DNA of 64,000 nt, from the NCBI RefSeq assembly GCF_000775995.1, contig NZ_CP009227.1, forward strand, positions 2,524,296 to 2,588,295. Reading direction: 5' to 3'. This document shows, piece after piece, positions 8,092 through 16,842 of this stretch (position 1 is the first letter of the stretch; the number at the start of each line of letters is the position of its first letter). The position numbers and the translations under genes are program-made. The stretch is from Treponema sp. OMZ 838 (GTDB taxonomy: Bacteria > Spirochaetota > Spirochaetia > Treponematales > Treponemataceae). Below the pieces are notes generated by a model that did not search any database, was not told where the DNA came from, and worked only from the letters and a program-made list of their open reading frames with translations.

Positions 8092-9294
8092 ATGAGAGAG
8101 TTTATGAGCCGCGCACTGCGGAAGCTACCGCGCATGAACGATTCGCAACTACGCTCTTTTATCCAATTAATTGCCGATGACTACGCACTCTTTGACGCGA
8201 TGATGGATTCGCTTGCGAACGGCGTTATCATTCTGGATTCAGATCATACGATTATAAAAACCAACCGAGCTGCTTCGCGGATTCTCGGCATTCCGCTTGC
8301 GGAAAGCCCCGACCGGCCGTTGTGGACATCAATTTCCGATGCAAAGTTAGCGGATTTTATCCATACGGTGATACGGAATGAAGAAGTCAGAACGGCAGAG
8401 GAATTCGTCATCGTTGCCGACGAGGGAAATCAATACATTGAGCTTTCGGTACTGCCGCTTGTTAAAGAAAAAAGGGTACGGGGAACAATTATCACCGTTG
8501 AAGATATTACGCAGCGGAAACGGGAAGAAATCAATAACCGGCGGCTTGAAAACCTGGCGAGCCTTACCAACCTTGCGGCGGCAGTTGCTCACGAAATAAA
8601 AAATCCGCTTGCGGCTATCAGTATCCACGTGCAGCTGCTGCGGAAAAACTTTAAAGCGTGTAATTTGGAGATTAATGCAAAGGCGCAAAAACACCTTGAC
8701 GTAGTGGAAGAAGAAATCGAACGGTTAAATAAGATAGTCGTAGATTTTCTCTTTGCCGTTCGGCCGCTCCAGTGCGAATTTGCACCGGTCAATGTTAATG
8801 AACTGATTAAAAATCTTTTTACAACCTTTCAGGAAGAATTTTCCGCTGCCGGTATTTCTTTTGTCTCTCAGCTTGACGATGAACTGCCGATTATTCAAGC
8901 GGACGAACGCTTTTTACGGCAAGCATTGATGAATATCCTGACGAACGCAAAAGCCGCGATGATGCCTTCGGGCGGAGAACTCGGCATTACAACGCGGTTT
9001 GATCAAGAGCGGGTATATATCATCATTACCGATACGGGCAAAGGCATTCCGCCCGACATACTGCATAAAATTTTTGAACCTTATTTTACAACAAAGCCGG
9101 ACGGCAGCGGGCTCGGACTCACGATGACGTATAAGGTGATGAAAGAGCACGGCGGAGATATTCAGGTACATTCGGAAGTGGGTAAAGGAACCCGCTTTAC
9201 ATTCATGCTGCCCATTACCCGCAGCGAAAAACCGCTTTTATTGGAGGCCCGCACCGCACAAAGCGCCGACAGTACACACAGCACAGGAGTATAA
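8092..9294 (+). CDS. PAS-domain sensor histidine kinase (NtrB/AtoS-like)
   Basis: A 400-residue kinase with no transmembrane segments, so probably cytoplasmic. An N-terminal helical region (1-40) leads to a PAS domain (about 40-150), a HisKA dimerisation helix with the phospho-acceptor in A-V-A-H-E-I-K-N-P-L-A-A-I (about 180), and a HATPase domain with N-I-L-T-N-A-K-A-A and two G boxes (D-T-G-K-G-I-P and G-S-G-L-G-L). It would autophosphorylate and pass phosphate to the regulator whose gene starts 3 nt after its stop. T. pallidum has a similar lone NtrB/NtrC pair; orthology here is likely but not proven. An upstream TTG (8074) is rejected because it lies inside the promoter; ATG 8104 is a possible alternative. 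Confidence 0.9.
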   Translation: MREFMSRALRKLPRMNDSQLRSFIQLIADDYALFDAMMDSLANGVIILDSDHTIIKTNRAASRILGIPLAESPDRPLWTSISDAKLADFIHTVIRNEEVRTAEEFVIVADEGNQYIELSVLPLVKEKRVRGTIITVEDITQRKREEINNRRLENLASLTNLAAAVAHEIKNPLAAISIHVQLLRKNFKACNLEINAKAQKHLDVVEEEIERLNKIVVDFLFAVRPLQCEFAPVNVNELIKNLFTTFQEEFSAAGISFVSQLDDELPIIQADERFLRQALMNILTNAKAAMMPSGGELGITTRFDQERVYIIITDTGKGIPPDILHKIFEPYFTTKPDGSGLGLTMTYKVMKEHGGDIQVHSEVGKGTRFTFMLPITRSEKPLLLEARTAQSADSTHSTGV

Positions 9295-9297
9295 GGC

Positions 9298-10674
9298 ATG
9301 AAGTTTAAAATTTTAGTTATCGACGACGAAAAAAATATCCGTGAAGGGCTCCAGATGGCGCTTGAGGATGAAGGGTATGAGGTACTGACTGCGGAAGACG
9401 GAACCGACGGCCTGCAAAAAGCGCTGTCTGAGGTAGTAGATCTCGTTATCACCGACTTGCGGATGCCGGGCGTCGGCGGGCAGGAAATCCTCCGCAGGGT
9501 AAGTTCGGAAATGCCGGGCGTACCGGTGATTGTCCTGACCGGCCACGGCACCGTCGAAACCGCCGTCGAAGCGATGCGTATGGGCGCTTATGACTTTTTA
9601 ACCAAGCCGCTCGACCTTGATCGGCTTTCCCTGCTGGTAAAACGCGCACTCCAGAACCGTGAACTGGTATTGCAGCACCGTGAACTTGTCGAGCAGATGC
9701 AGTCGGATAAAACATTTGAGCACATCATCGGGAAGAGCGCGGCGATGGAGCACGTGTTTGCGATGATCAGGAAGGTGGCGCCCTCCCGTGCCTCCGTGCT
9801 TATCACCGGCGAAAGCGGCGTCGGCAAGGAACTGATCGCAAGTGCGATACACAATCTTTCTCCGCGGAAAAATAACAGCTATGTTAAGGTACACTGCGCC
9901 GCGCTTGCGGAAAGCTTGCTGGAAAGCGAACTGTTCGGACATGAGAAGGGCGCATATACCGGCGCGGTCAGTCAAAAGCGGGGGCGATTTGAACTCGCCG
10001 ACGGCGGCACAATCTTTTTGGATGAAATCGGAGAAATCAATCAGAGTTTGCAGATAAAAATACTGCGCGTACTGCAGGAAAAGCAGTTCGAGCGGGTGGG
10101 CGGCGAAAAGTCCATCACGGTTGATACCCGCCTTATCACCGCGACTAACCGCGACCTTGAAAAAGAGGTTGCCGCCGGTACGTTCAGGAGCGATCTGTAT
10201 TATCGCCTGAATGTCGTCCACATCCACGTGCCGCCGCTTCGGGAACGGAAAGAGGATATTCCGCTGCTGATTGCTGCCTTTATCAAGGAATTTACGGAAG
10301 AAAATGCAAAACAGATTACCGCCATCGAGCCGAAAGCCCGCGCGGCGCTTTATGCTTATGATTGGCCCGGCAATATCCGGCAGCTGCGGAACTGTCTGGA
10401 AAGCGCCGTCGTGATGAGCTCGGACGATACCATCCGCCTGTCCGATTTACCCGAACCGATACGCGAAGCGGAGCAGAATTCTTCCATCCGCATCCAAATC
10501 GGCACTCCCCTTGCCGAAGCGGAACGGCATATCATCATGGAAACCCTTGTCGCCTATAACGGAAATAAATCGAAGACCGCCGACATACTCGGCATCGGGC
10601 GTAAAACCCTGCATAGAAAGCTCGATGAATTTGCGGCACATGCTACCGATGCCGCCGGTTCGGGTGCGGAGTAA
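9298..10674 (+). CDS. Sigma-54-dependent response regulator (NtrC/AtoC-like)
   Basis: A 458-residue regulator. The receiver domain (1-120) has the D-D-E acidic pocket near the start and the phospho-acceptor Asp in L-V-I-T-D-L-R-M-P, plus the T/K switch residues (V-L-T-G-H and F-L-T-K-P). An AAA+ domain follows (about 140-380) with G-E-S-G-V-G-K-E and the sigma-54 loop G-A-Y-T-G-A, then a Fis-type helix-turn-helix (about 415-445, K-T-A-D-I-L-G-I-G-R-K-T-L). It forms an operon with the kinase. Its phosphorylated form should open sigma-54 promoters. It is the second candidate activator for the sigma-54 sites at 23.1 and 23.7 kb. Confidence 0.94.
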   Translation: MKFKILVIDDEKNIREGLQMALEDEGYEVLTAEDGTDGLQKALSEVVDLVITDLRMPGVGGQEILRRVSSEMPGVPVIVLTGHGTVETAVEAMRMGAYDFLTKPLDLDRLSLLVKRALQNRELVLQHRELVEQMQSDKTFEHIIGKSAAMEHVFAMIRKVAPSRASVLITGESGVGKELIASAIHNLSPRKNNSYVKVHCAALAESLLESELFGHEKGAYTGAVSQKRGRFELADGGTIFLDEIGEINQSLQIKILRVLQEKQFERVGGEKSITVDTRLITATNRDLEKEVAAGTFRSDLYYRLNVVHIHVPPLRERKEDIPLLIAAFIKEFTEENAKQITAIEPKARAALYAYDWPGNIRQLRNCLESAVVMSSDDTIRLSDLPEPIREAEQNSSIRIQIGTPLAEAERHIIMETLVAYNGNKSKTADILGIGRKTLHRKLDEFAAHATDAAGSGAE

Positions 10675-10722
10675 ACCGGGAGCACGGGAATGAATCGGTT
10701 AGCAACATTGAAAAAGGTTTTG

Positions 10723-13572
10723 TTACAGGTTTACGCCGACGACAAATCGGAAAACTCCCGGCCGTAAAAACGTTCGAACCGGATGCATATACTCTCCCCC
10801 AATCTCCACCGATCTGTTTAATGCCACAAGGCAGTTTATATAGAGGGTATCCAAATAGAGAAAGCCGCCGGTATGCGCTTTTGAAGCGAAATTCCCTGTC
10901 AGTATCCATGCATAGCCGGTATGAAAGGATATACGGTTTATAAACAGCGGTAAGAAAGAGCTGCCGTTTTGTACGTCATAGCTGAAAAATGTAAGATCGC
11001 ATACACCGGATATTCCTCCCGACACTTTACCTGTTCCAAGCGAAGCAAATTTCTGCCGCATTGCATCGGTATTATATGCCGCAAAAGAGGGAAAATAATT
11101 AGTTTCCGTAACAGGGTAATGAGCGGCAATATGCGAATAGGTTCCGTTTAAAGGATTAAACTGTGCATTGAATCCAAGATAACCGCTCAAAGTAAAGCGA
11201 AGCGGTACTACAGGGATATAGCCGTCAAACGATGCCTGAAAAACGGCAGCATTGGCTTTTTGTTCAACGCAGTATGCGTGAGCAAGAGAGCTTGATATAG
11301 TGATACCTTGAAGATCCTTTGCAAAGAAAGGAGACCGTATTATGCGGGAACTGCGGACATTTCGGTAATAAAGCTGCCCTTCATGTGCAAGTACCGTATA
11401 CTTATATGGGAACGGATAGTAGGTTTTACCGGTATCGGATAAAGGCGCTATCCATGCTGCCGTTGCCAGATAAGAGAGTTTAAACATTTCCCATGAATAG
11501 GAAAGCGGAATAACGCTGCTTGCACCGATGCCAAATCCGGTTTTACGGTAGGTAAACGTCTTTGTATCAAGTTGATCAAAGACGTTCATATTTAACGAAA
11601 TAGGCTTAAAGTGATAGGCTGCATCGGCTTTTATTTGTGTAAAAAAAGGCTTTAGCAGAAATAGCAATGAAGCATTAACTTCTATTGTCTCCGTAGGATC
11701 AAGCATAGCCAGTTTGATCCCGAGACCGTATCCCCCGAAACGCCGTATATTGGCAGGAATATTGGCTATCGGCCGTATCTTTGCCCGCCACAGCCATGTG
11801 AGCGGCTGATACCTGCTCGGATTGAGAAGCTCAAGGTTAGGAAGCTTGGTCGATGCCGGTATATCCGGTTGAACAGTTATAGCTGCCGGCTGGATAGTTT
11901 TTACCGTAAGATCCGCTTCCTTCATAGTATATAAACGGTGATAGGTAGCATGCTGCCCTACGTAAAGGATGGAATGATTACCTGCTTCATTTGATAGCTG
12001 CTGTTTCTCCGGCAGTAGAATGGGAAAGAATACACCGCCGGAAATATCGGTTTGCTGTGTTTTTACGATGCCGCTTTTAGGGTAATAAAGACCGAGCCGA
12101 TAGAGCATATTCATCTCAGCCCAAGAGAAAGCAAGAATATACTCATTACCGCTTTTTACCGATTGTAAGTAGCGGATTGCATACGGGGTATCTTGTTCGG
12201 GCAACACCGAAAGACTGCCTGTTTCGGTATCGATACGTAAAATAGTACGTTTTACCCCATTTGCTGCGATAAGGGCAACCTGCCCTTCTCCGATATAACA
12301 AGGACTATATAATGAGGCAAAGGATTGACCGGGACCGGCCGTATATAAAACTTTTTTAACTTCCTGTGTAGTGCGGTCAATCAACACTGCAGAAAACGAT
12401 TGATTTTTTAACATTATTGAACAGAGTGTCTGATCGTCGACAAAGCACGCCGCCATACTTGATAGTATCGGTTTACCGATAAACCGGTGTTTTTTCATAT
12501 CAAAAATACGTGAGCGTTTTTGCGATGTCTTACTACTTGTTTCAACAGAATCCGAGACAACGAGAAGAGAGCCGTCCTCCGAAAAAGACAGTTGATTTAA
12601 CGAAAAATCCGCCGTAAAAAGCTTGACGGGTGTGGAAGCTGCAATGGTACTGTCTGTATTATCGATGTTTACGTGCGTAAAATACACAGCTTGACTATCA
12701 AAATCATAATAGGCAAAACCGTCATGAGAAGCTGCAAGAGCGCTATATCCAGACTTCTTTGTCTGAGGAGCAAAGGAAACAGGTTTATTCAGTTTTTCCG
12801 GCAGCGGAATAGTATTGATAAATTGATTCCATGCAGCGCCTACATCCTTATCATAAATCGACTTAAATTTTCCCGGTATAAAAAGTCTCCAGCTCAGTTT
12901 CCATAGCTTTGAATACGCCTCCATCCCGTATGTTTTTTGTAAATAGTCGGCAAAATAACCGCCATAGATATACGGCCATAATCCGGTTGGGTACATATCC
13001 CGTGAACTTGCAGCTTCCTGCCACGTTGGAGTTAGACCATCGATTTTATTCTGAATTACATACTGTCTAATCAAGGGATCATTTAAACGACCTTGTCCAT
13101 GCAAACTCTCAAATGAAACAGCCGCTCCTTCTACAAAAGACATCGGTAAAATATTTAAAAGAGAAAAAGGAACGTCAAGCGTAAGAGCGTGGGTAAGTTC
13201 ATGGTAAAAAACTTGTAAGAGTGTGTCGGGCAAATTGCCAAGTGTTCCATCCGTAATACCGGTATCATAGATGACAATACGGCGATATGGTTTTCGGGTA
13301 AAATATCCGTTCAGTTCTTCCGTATCGGATACAAGATACACCGGTATGCGTCCTTTAATTTTTTGCTGTAGCGCGGTACATATCTCATCGGCATAACCGT
13401 CGGCGTATTCCACCAGCAGCGCTGCAGAAGGAGCCGATGCTTCCCTATAGATAATTTCAAAATATTTGGTTTTAACAGACTGCAGCGATTCTGTAAACGC
13501 AGGAGCTGTTACAGAAATGAAAAAACAGAATAGTACTAATAATTTCGATACATTTTTTCTATACTGATTCAC
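10723..13572 (-). CDS. Large exported gluzincin-like metallopeptidase with propeller and barrel-like regions
   Basis: A 949-residue protein with a Sec signal peptide (hydrophobic L-L-V-L-F-C-F-F-I-S, cleavage likely after A-F-T or nearby). The N-terminal 280 residues form a gluzincin-type peptidase: H-E-L-T-H at 124-128, and a third ligand Glu at 148 in F-V-E-G-A-A. A central region (about 290-590) is rich in strand repeats with S-x-D-G and similar turns, consistent with a beta-propeller. The last 330 residues alternate hydrophobic and aromatic residues and end G-V-F-R-F-V-V-G-V-N-L, suggesting an outer-membrane beta-barrel. The start is GTG with GAGG 7 nt upstream. Substrate unknown. The gene converges on the response regulator gene and lies 16 nt downstream of the HAD gene. 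Confidence 0.75.
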   Translation of the reverse strand: MNQYRKNVSKLLVLFCFFISVTAPAFTESLQSVKTKYFEIIYREASAPSAALLVEYADGYADEICTALQQKIKGRIPVYLVSDTEELNGYFTRKPYRRIVIYDTGITDGTLGNLPDTLLQVFYHELTHALTLDVPFSLLNILPMSFVEGAAVSFESLHGQGRLNDPLIRQYVIQNKIDGLTPTWQEAASSRDMYPTGLWPYIYGGYFADYLQKTYGMEAYSKLWKLSWRLFIPGKFKSIYDKDVGAAWNQFINTIPLPEKLNKPVSFAPQTKKSGYSALAASHDGFAYYDFDSQAVYFTHVNIDNTDSTIAASTPVKLFTADFSLNQLSFSEDGSLLVVSDSVETSSKTSQKRSRIFDMKKHRFIGKPILSSMAACFVDDQTLCSIMLKNQSFSAVLIDRTTQEVKKVLYTAGPGQSFASLYSPCYIGEGQVALIAANGVKRTILRIDTETGSLSVLPEQDTPYAIRYLQSVKSGNEYILAFSWAEMNMLYRLGLYYPKSGIVKTQQTDISGGVFFPILLPEKQQLSNEAGNHSILYVGQHATYHRLYTMKEADLTVKTIQPAAITVQPDIPASTKLPNLELLNPSRYQPLTWLWRAKIRPIANIPANIRRFGGYGLGIKLAMLDPTETIEVNASLLFLLKPFFTQIKADAAYHFKPISLNMNVFDQLDTKTFTYRKTGFGIGASSVIPLSYSWEMFKLSYLATAAWIAPLSDTGKTYYPFPYKYTVLAHEGQLYYRNVRSSRIIRSPFFAKDLQGITISSSLAHAYCVEQKANAAVFQASFDGYIPVVPLRFTLSGYLGFNAQFNPLNGTYSHIAAHYPVTETNYFPSFAAYNTDAMRQKFASLGTGKVSGGISGVCDLTFFSYDVQNGSSFLPLFINRISFHTGYAWILTGNFASKAHTGGFLYLDTLYINCLVALNRSVEIGGEYMHPVRTFLRPGVFRFVVGVNL

Positions 13573-13588
13573 GGTTAATCCTCAAAAG

Positions 13589-14419
13589 TTAATCTTCAAG
13601 TTCCGAATAAAACCGGTCAATAAGCTGCTGCTCATACTCGGCATACCGTCCGTTGATAAAGAGCGGTATATAGGTATCTTTCAACTGAATCCAGCTTTCA
13701 GCTTCTTTTTCAGGAATAATCGGATAAAAGAACACGGTATTACTTTGCGCAGCCTGTAAATCTCCGGGAGCATCACCGATTTTTAATATACAGCCATCTT
13801 TATATCCGCCGGTCTGTTTCAATGAGGCAATCACTTGCTTTTTACTGCCGTTTTCTTGCGTAAAAATACCGTTCACAAATTTTGTTAAACCGGCTTGCTC
13901 CCATTCGGCAGTCACGGCAGCATTATTGGCAGAACTGACAACAGCTATATCGGCAACGGTATAAATGGTTTCGATGCTTTCGTAAACATGCGGGAAAGGG
14001 ATGCGATCTTCCAAAGGTATTGCAGCAATAGTCTTATTTACATTAATCGACCATTGCTCGGCAAGTGCAAAAATAGGATGACCGACAGTTTGATATGCCT
14101 CCCTGATGCCTTCGTTCGACAACTTTCCGCCCGAATTAAGAAAATGTTCATAGGCTTCCAATCCGTCAATAGGAATAAAATGCTTGTCGATAAACCGGCA
14201 TACCTCAAAAAATCCCTTAAAGCGATTGATGGCACGCTTTTTGCTGAATAGATTTACCTTATTCCAATAGTGCAGAATCGGTTCCGCATGATCCTGCAAA
14301 TTGAATATGTTTACCAGCTCCGGCCCGAAAGCACGGTAGTGCTTGAGGTTCATTGTATCCATAGCACAGCCGTCGCTATCGATACAGACTAAAAAATCTT
14401 TTTTCCGTTTGAAGTCCAT
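13589..14419 (-). CDS. HAD-superfamily hydrolase
   Basis: A 276-residue cytoplasmic protein of the haloacid dehalogenase superfamily. The nucleophile motif is D-S-D-G-C-A-M-D near residue 13 (two Asp around Ser, the second the usual acid/base). Motif II is in A-V-V-S-S-A-N-N, a lysine lies in the Q-E-N-G-S-K-K-Q region, and the acidic motif is I-G-D-A-P-G-D. The large helical cap inserted after motif I (about 25-150) resembles the phosphonatase/phosphoglycolate type, but the substrate is unknown. Start at ATG 14419 is chosen over GTG 14425 because AAGGGG sits at the right distance for the ATG. It lies 16 nt upstream of the large peptidase gene and may be cotranscribed with it. Confidence 0.85.
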   Translation of the reverse strand: MDFKRKKDFLVCIDSDGCAMDTMNLKHYRAFGPELVNIFNLQDHAEPILHYWNKVNLFSKKRAINRFKGFFEVCRFIDKHFIPIDGLEAYEHFLNSGGKLSNEGIREAYQTVGHPIFALAEQWSINVNKTIAAIPLEDRIPFPHVYESIETIYTVADIAVVSSANNAAVTAEWEQAGLTKFVNGIFTQENGSKKQVIASLKQTGGYKDGCILKIGDAPGDLQAAQSNTVFFYPIIPEKEAESWIQLKDTYIPLFINGRYAEYEQQLIDRFYSELED

Positions 14420-14498
14420 TCCCACCCCTTATATGCTAGAGCGCCGCTCAAGTCTTGGTTATCGTGAGAGGCCGCCCTGTACCGCGTTGTATTTTAGT

Positions 14499-16178
14499 TT
14501 AGGGAGCTTTTTTTAAGAACGCATCCTTAAAGCCTAATTTTTGGAAGGTTTCCAATGTTGCGCCCTGTTCATCTTTTTTCAGCGGTCCGACATATACCTT
14601 ATAGAACACCTCTTGTGCCGTAGAAGATTTTTCTACCGCAATCGGATACTGTTTACCATACCGCTGTACAAAACTTTCCACATTCAGCATATCCTTAAAC
14701 CGGCCTATCTGCACATAAAATGCTCCCTTTGTAAGGACATTGGCAGTATAGAGTTCTTCGGCAGGCTGTGTAACCACCGGTGCCGCAGCAGGCAAAGCCG
14801 GCTTTTCAGGTTCTTTGGGAACAGGGATATATTCTTTCATCGGTACCCGCGGTTCCGACGGTACGAGTATAACCTGATTTTCTGTAATCAAGTCATCATC
14901 CGTAGTGTCATCCTTGGGTTCTTGCTCTGCAAGAGCTTCCTCAGCGATAACAACTTCCGGTTCGTCTTGCAGCTCATCCGACTCTTCCGCCGGTTCTTCA
15001 TTAGGTTCAACGGCAGGAAGCTTCGGCTCAACTGTAGGCTCTTCCGTGTCTTTTTCAAGCTCAGCTTCATCGACCGTTACCGGTTCCGGTTCAATCGGAG
15101 TTGACACTTCCGGCACCGGTGAAAGTAACGCATCTAGCTCCGAAGCGGTCGCCGGAACGGCTATTTCTGCAACTTGCACTACCGGTTTTGTATACTCTCC
15201 GGAAGATTCGCCCCCCGCTTCTATCGGGGGCTTTTGAATGGGGGGAGCATCCAATACCGGTTTTTCAGCCTCTGCGGAATATTCGGATGATGGAACAAGT
15301 TCTATGGGTTCGGTTACCTCGGAAACGGCAGCAGGAGCCGGTACGATCTCCGGTTCCGGTAAAACAGGTTCCGATACTTCGGCTACAGGCGCAGTAGGTT
15401 CTGCCGGCACCACTTCAGGTTGGGTAGGCTCTTCAACTTCGGCAATCGGAGACACTGGTTCTTCCGGTTCCGGTTGTACCGTTTGCACCGGCGTTTCAAC
15501 TTCAGCTACCGTTATCGGTATAACTTCTTCGGTTTTTTCTACCTTTGGTTCAATTGCCGGCTTCACCGGTTCAGCTACTTCCGGTTCCACTGCCGGCTGT
15601 ACCGGTTCGGACACTTCCGGAGGAGGTGCAGGTTCATTCTGAATAGGGGCTTCGTTTTGAATAGGTTCTTCATACGGATCTTTCCGGTTGTTATCCTCTT
15701 GTATCGGTTTTTCTGCTGGTTGTATCGGTTCCTCTATGGGGACAGCCTCTGCAGGGTAATCTTGAGGAGTCTCTTCTGCCGGTTTTTCAGGAGCCGCCGT
15801 TGGGGCAAGCTGCCTCTCTTCAACTTTACCTAACAGTACCGGATCGGCACCTTCCTCGGCTACAAGCGGAGGTATGGAAACACGAACACGCACGGTACGC
15901 CCCTCTTTGATTGCCAAAATTTTTGCTAAATCAGGAGACACCTTTACTAATACTCCCTGTGCTCCCTCATTATTGATAACAACTGCACGGGATGTTATAT
16001 TTTGTTCCAAATTGGTGATTTCGATAAGCGTATATTTAGGGAATAAATCACTGGAAGCAAAAAGCCCTGTAGGGAACTCTTCTTGTGATCCCGCAGCAGC
16101 ATTACCTTCCCATACTGCCCACGTCAGTGCAGTGCTTAGTAGTAACATACTTAGGACAGTCATTATTTTTTTAATCAT
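14499..16178 (-). CDS. Envelope protein: RlpA-like DPBB domain, Pro/Glu-rich linker, SPOR domain
   Basis: A 559-residue exported protein. A signal peptide (M-I-K-K-I-M-T-V-L-S-M-L-L-L-S) is followed by a double-psi beta-barrel like RlpA (about 35-105; Y-T-L-I-E-I-T-N-L-E and later V-S-P-D-L-A). Then come about 360 residues dominated by Pro, Glu, Val and Ala in repeats such as E-P-V-x-P-x-V-x-E, and a C-terminal SPOR domain (about 485-555; F-Y-V-Q-I-G-R-F, then V-Y-V-G-P-L). SPOR domains bind peptidoglycan stripped of stem peptides at division sites, so a septal or wall-remodelling role is likely. The linker could span the periplasm. AAAGGGG precedes the ATG. The RlpA catalytic Asp/His pair was not confirmed, so it may be non-enzymatic. 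Confidence 0.85.
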   Translation of the reverse strand: MIKKIMTVLSMLLLSTALTWAVWEGNAAAGSQEEFPTGLFASSDLFPKYTLIEITNLEQNITSRAVVINNEGAQGVLVKVSPDLAKILAIKEGRTVRVRVSIPPLVAEEGADPVLLGKVEERQLAPTAAPEKPAEETPQDYPAEAVPIEEPIQPAEKPIQEDNNRKDPYEEPIQNEAPIQNEPAPPPEVSEPVQPAVEPEVAEPVKPAIEPKVEKTEEVIPITVAEVETPVQTVQPEPEEPVSPIAEVEEPTQPEVVPAEPTAPVAEVSEPVLPEPEIVPAPAAVSEVTEPIELVPSSEYSAEAEKPVLDAPPIQKPPIEAGGESSGEYTKPVVQVAEIAVPATASELDALLSPVPEVSTPIEPEPVTVDEAELEKDTEEPTVEPKLPAVEPNEEPAEESDELQDEPEVVIAEEALAEQEPKDDTTDDDLITENQVILVPSEPRVPMKEYIPVPKEPEKPALPAAAPVVTQPAEELYTANVLTKGAFYVQIGRFKDMLNVESFVQRYGKQYPIAVEKSSTAQEVFYKVYVGPLKKDEQGATLETFQKLGFKDAFLKKAP

Positions 16179-16197
16179 CTGTATCCCCTTTTCACCT

Positions 16198-16692
16198 CTA
16201 TAAAGTTTCCAACATACTGGTACCGATAGATTGACCGGCGCTTTTTATTTTTTGTTTCAATTCGTTTTCCGACATTGTTTTCGGATCGATCTTTTCTTCA
16301 AAAATGATTTTTTGGGAGGAAAAATCAATGAACTTCCATTCAAGGTTCTTCCATTCAACAGCCGGTCTCTGTCTATGGACGGTATTGTTCAATGCCTGTT
16401 TATATTCACAATACAACACCGCCACATAGTCAACCGATGAATCGAACCGCTTGAGCAAAGAAGCAGTATCTTTGTACCGTTCATAGTTTTCCGCTGTACA
16501 TTCGACACTGGTTGTTACCACCCCTCGGTCAAAACAGAATTCAAAAAGCTCGGTTTCGAGCGCTGTCGTCAGTTCAGCTGCTCCGGACGGTGCATCGGAA
16601 TTATAGATACAAGCAAAACCGATTGTTTTTGCATATACCGCACCACAGAGCATAGTGCAGCATAAAAGCACTATCGGTATCCGCTTTTTCAT
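16198..16692 (-). CDS. Small exported protein of unknown function
   Basis: A 164-residue protein starting M-K-K-R-I-P-I-V-L-L-C-C, with a clear signal peptide probably cut after V-Y-A. A longer reading from 16839 is rejected because the ATG at 16692 has a GGGGA site and begins the signal peptide. The mature part is mixed alpha/beta with several cysteines (F-A-C-I-Y, F-C-F-D-R-G, V-E-C-T-A) and the pattern V-D-Y-V-A-V-L-Y-C-E-Y. Its layout recalls proteins that build a stress or DUF4136-like fold, but no family is recognised. It lies 19 nt upstream of the DPBB-SPOR gene on the same strand, so both may act in the cell envelope. Confidence 0.7.
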   Translation of the reverse strand: MKKRIPIVLLCCTMLCGAVYAKTIGFACIYNSDAPSGAAELTTALETELFEFCFDRGVVTTSVECTAENYERYKDTASLLKRFDSSVDYVAVLYCEYKQALNNTVHRQRPAVEWKNLEWKFIDFSSQKIIFEEKIDPKTMSENELKQKIKSAGQSIGTSMLETL

Positions 16693-16842
16693 AGTATATT
16701 CCCCGTAATCAATATCGGCAAAATAAAAAAAGGATAAAGAGCAAACGAGACAGCGTTTTAAAGGAAAAGTTATTGATTGATTGGGGTTTGTATCGGCCCT
16801 ATTGCGCGGTAAAAAGGGCAGCTCTAAAAATCTAACCAAGTT

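Noticed and set aside
15420-15833. Phe/Arg-rich and Gly/Ser-rich frames opposite the DPBB-SPOR gene (also 14905-15642)
   Set aside because: They are produced by the antisense of Pro/Glu codon repeats and have no ribosome binding site.
16693-16839. N-terminal extension of the small exported protein
   Set aside because: The extension would hide the signal peptide; the inner ATG has a Shine-Dalgarno sequence.
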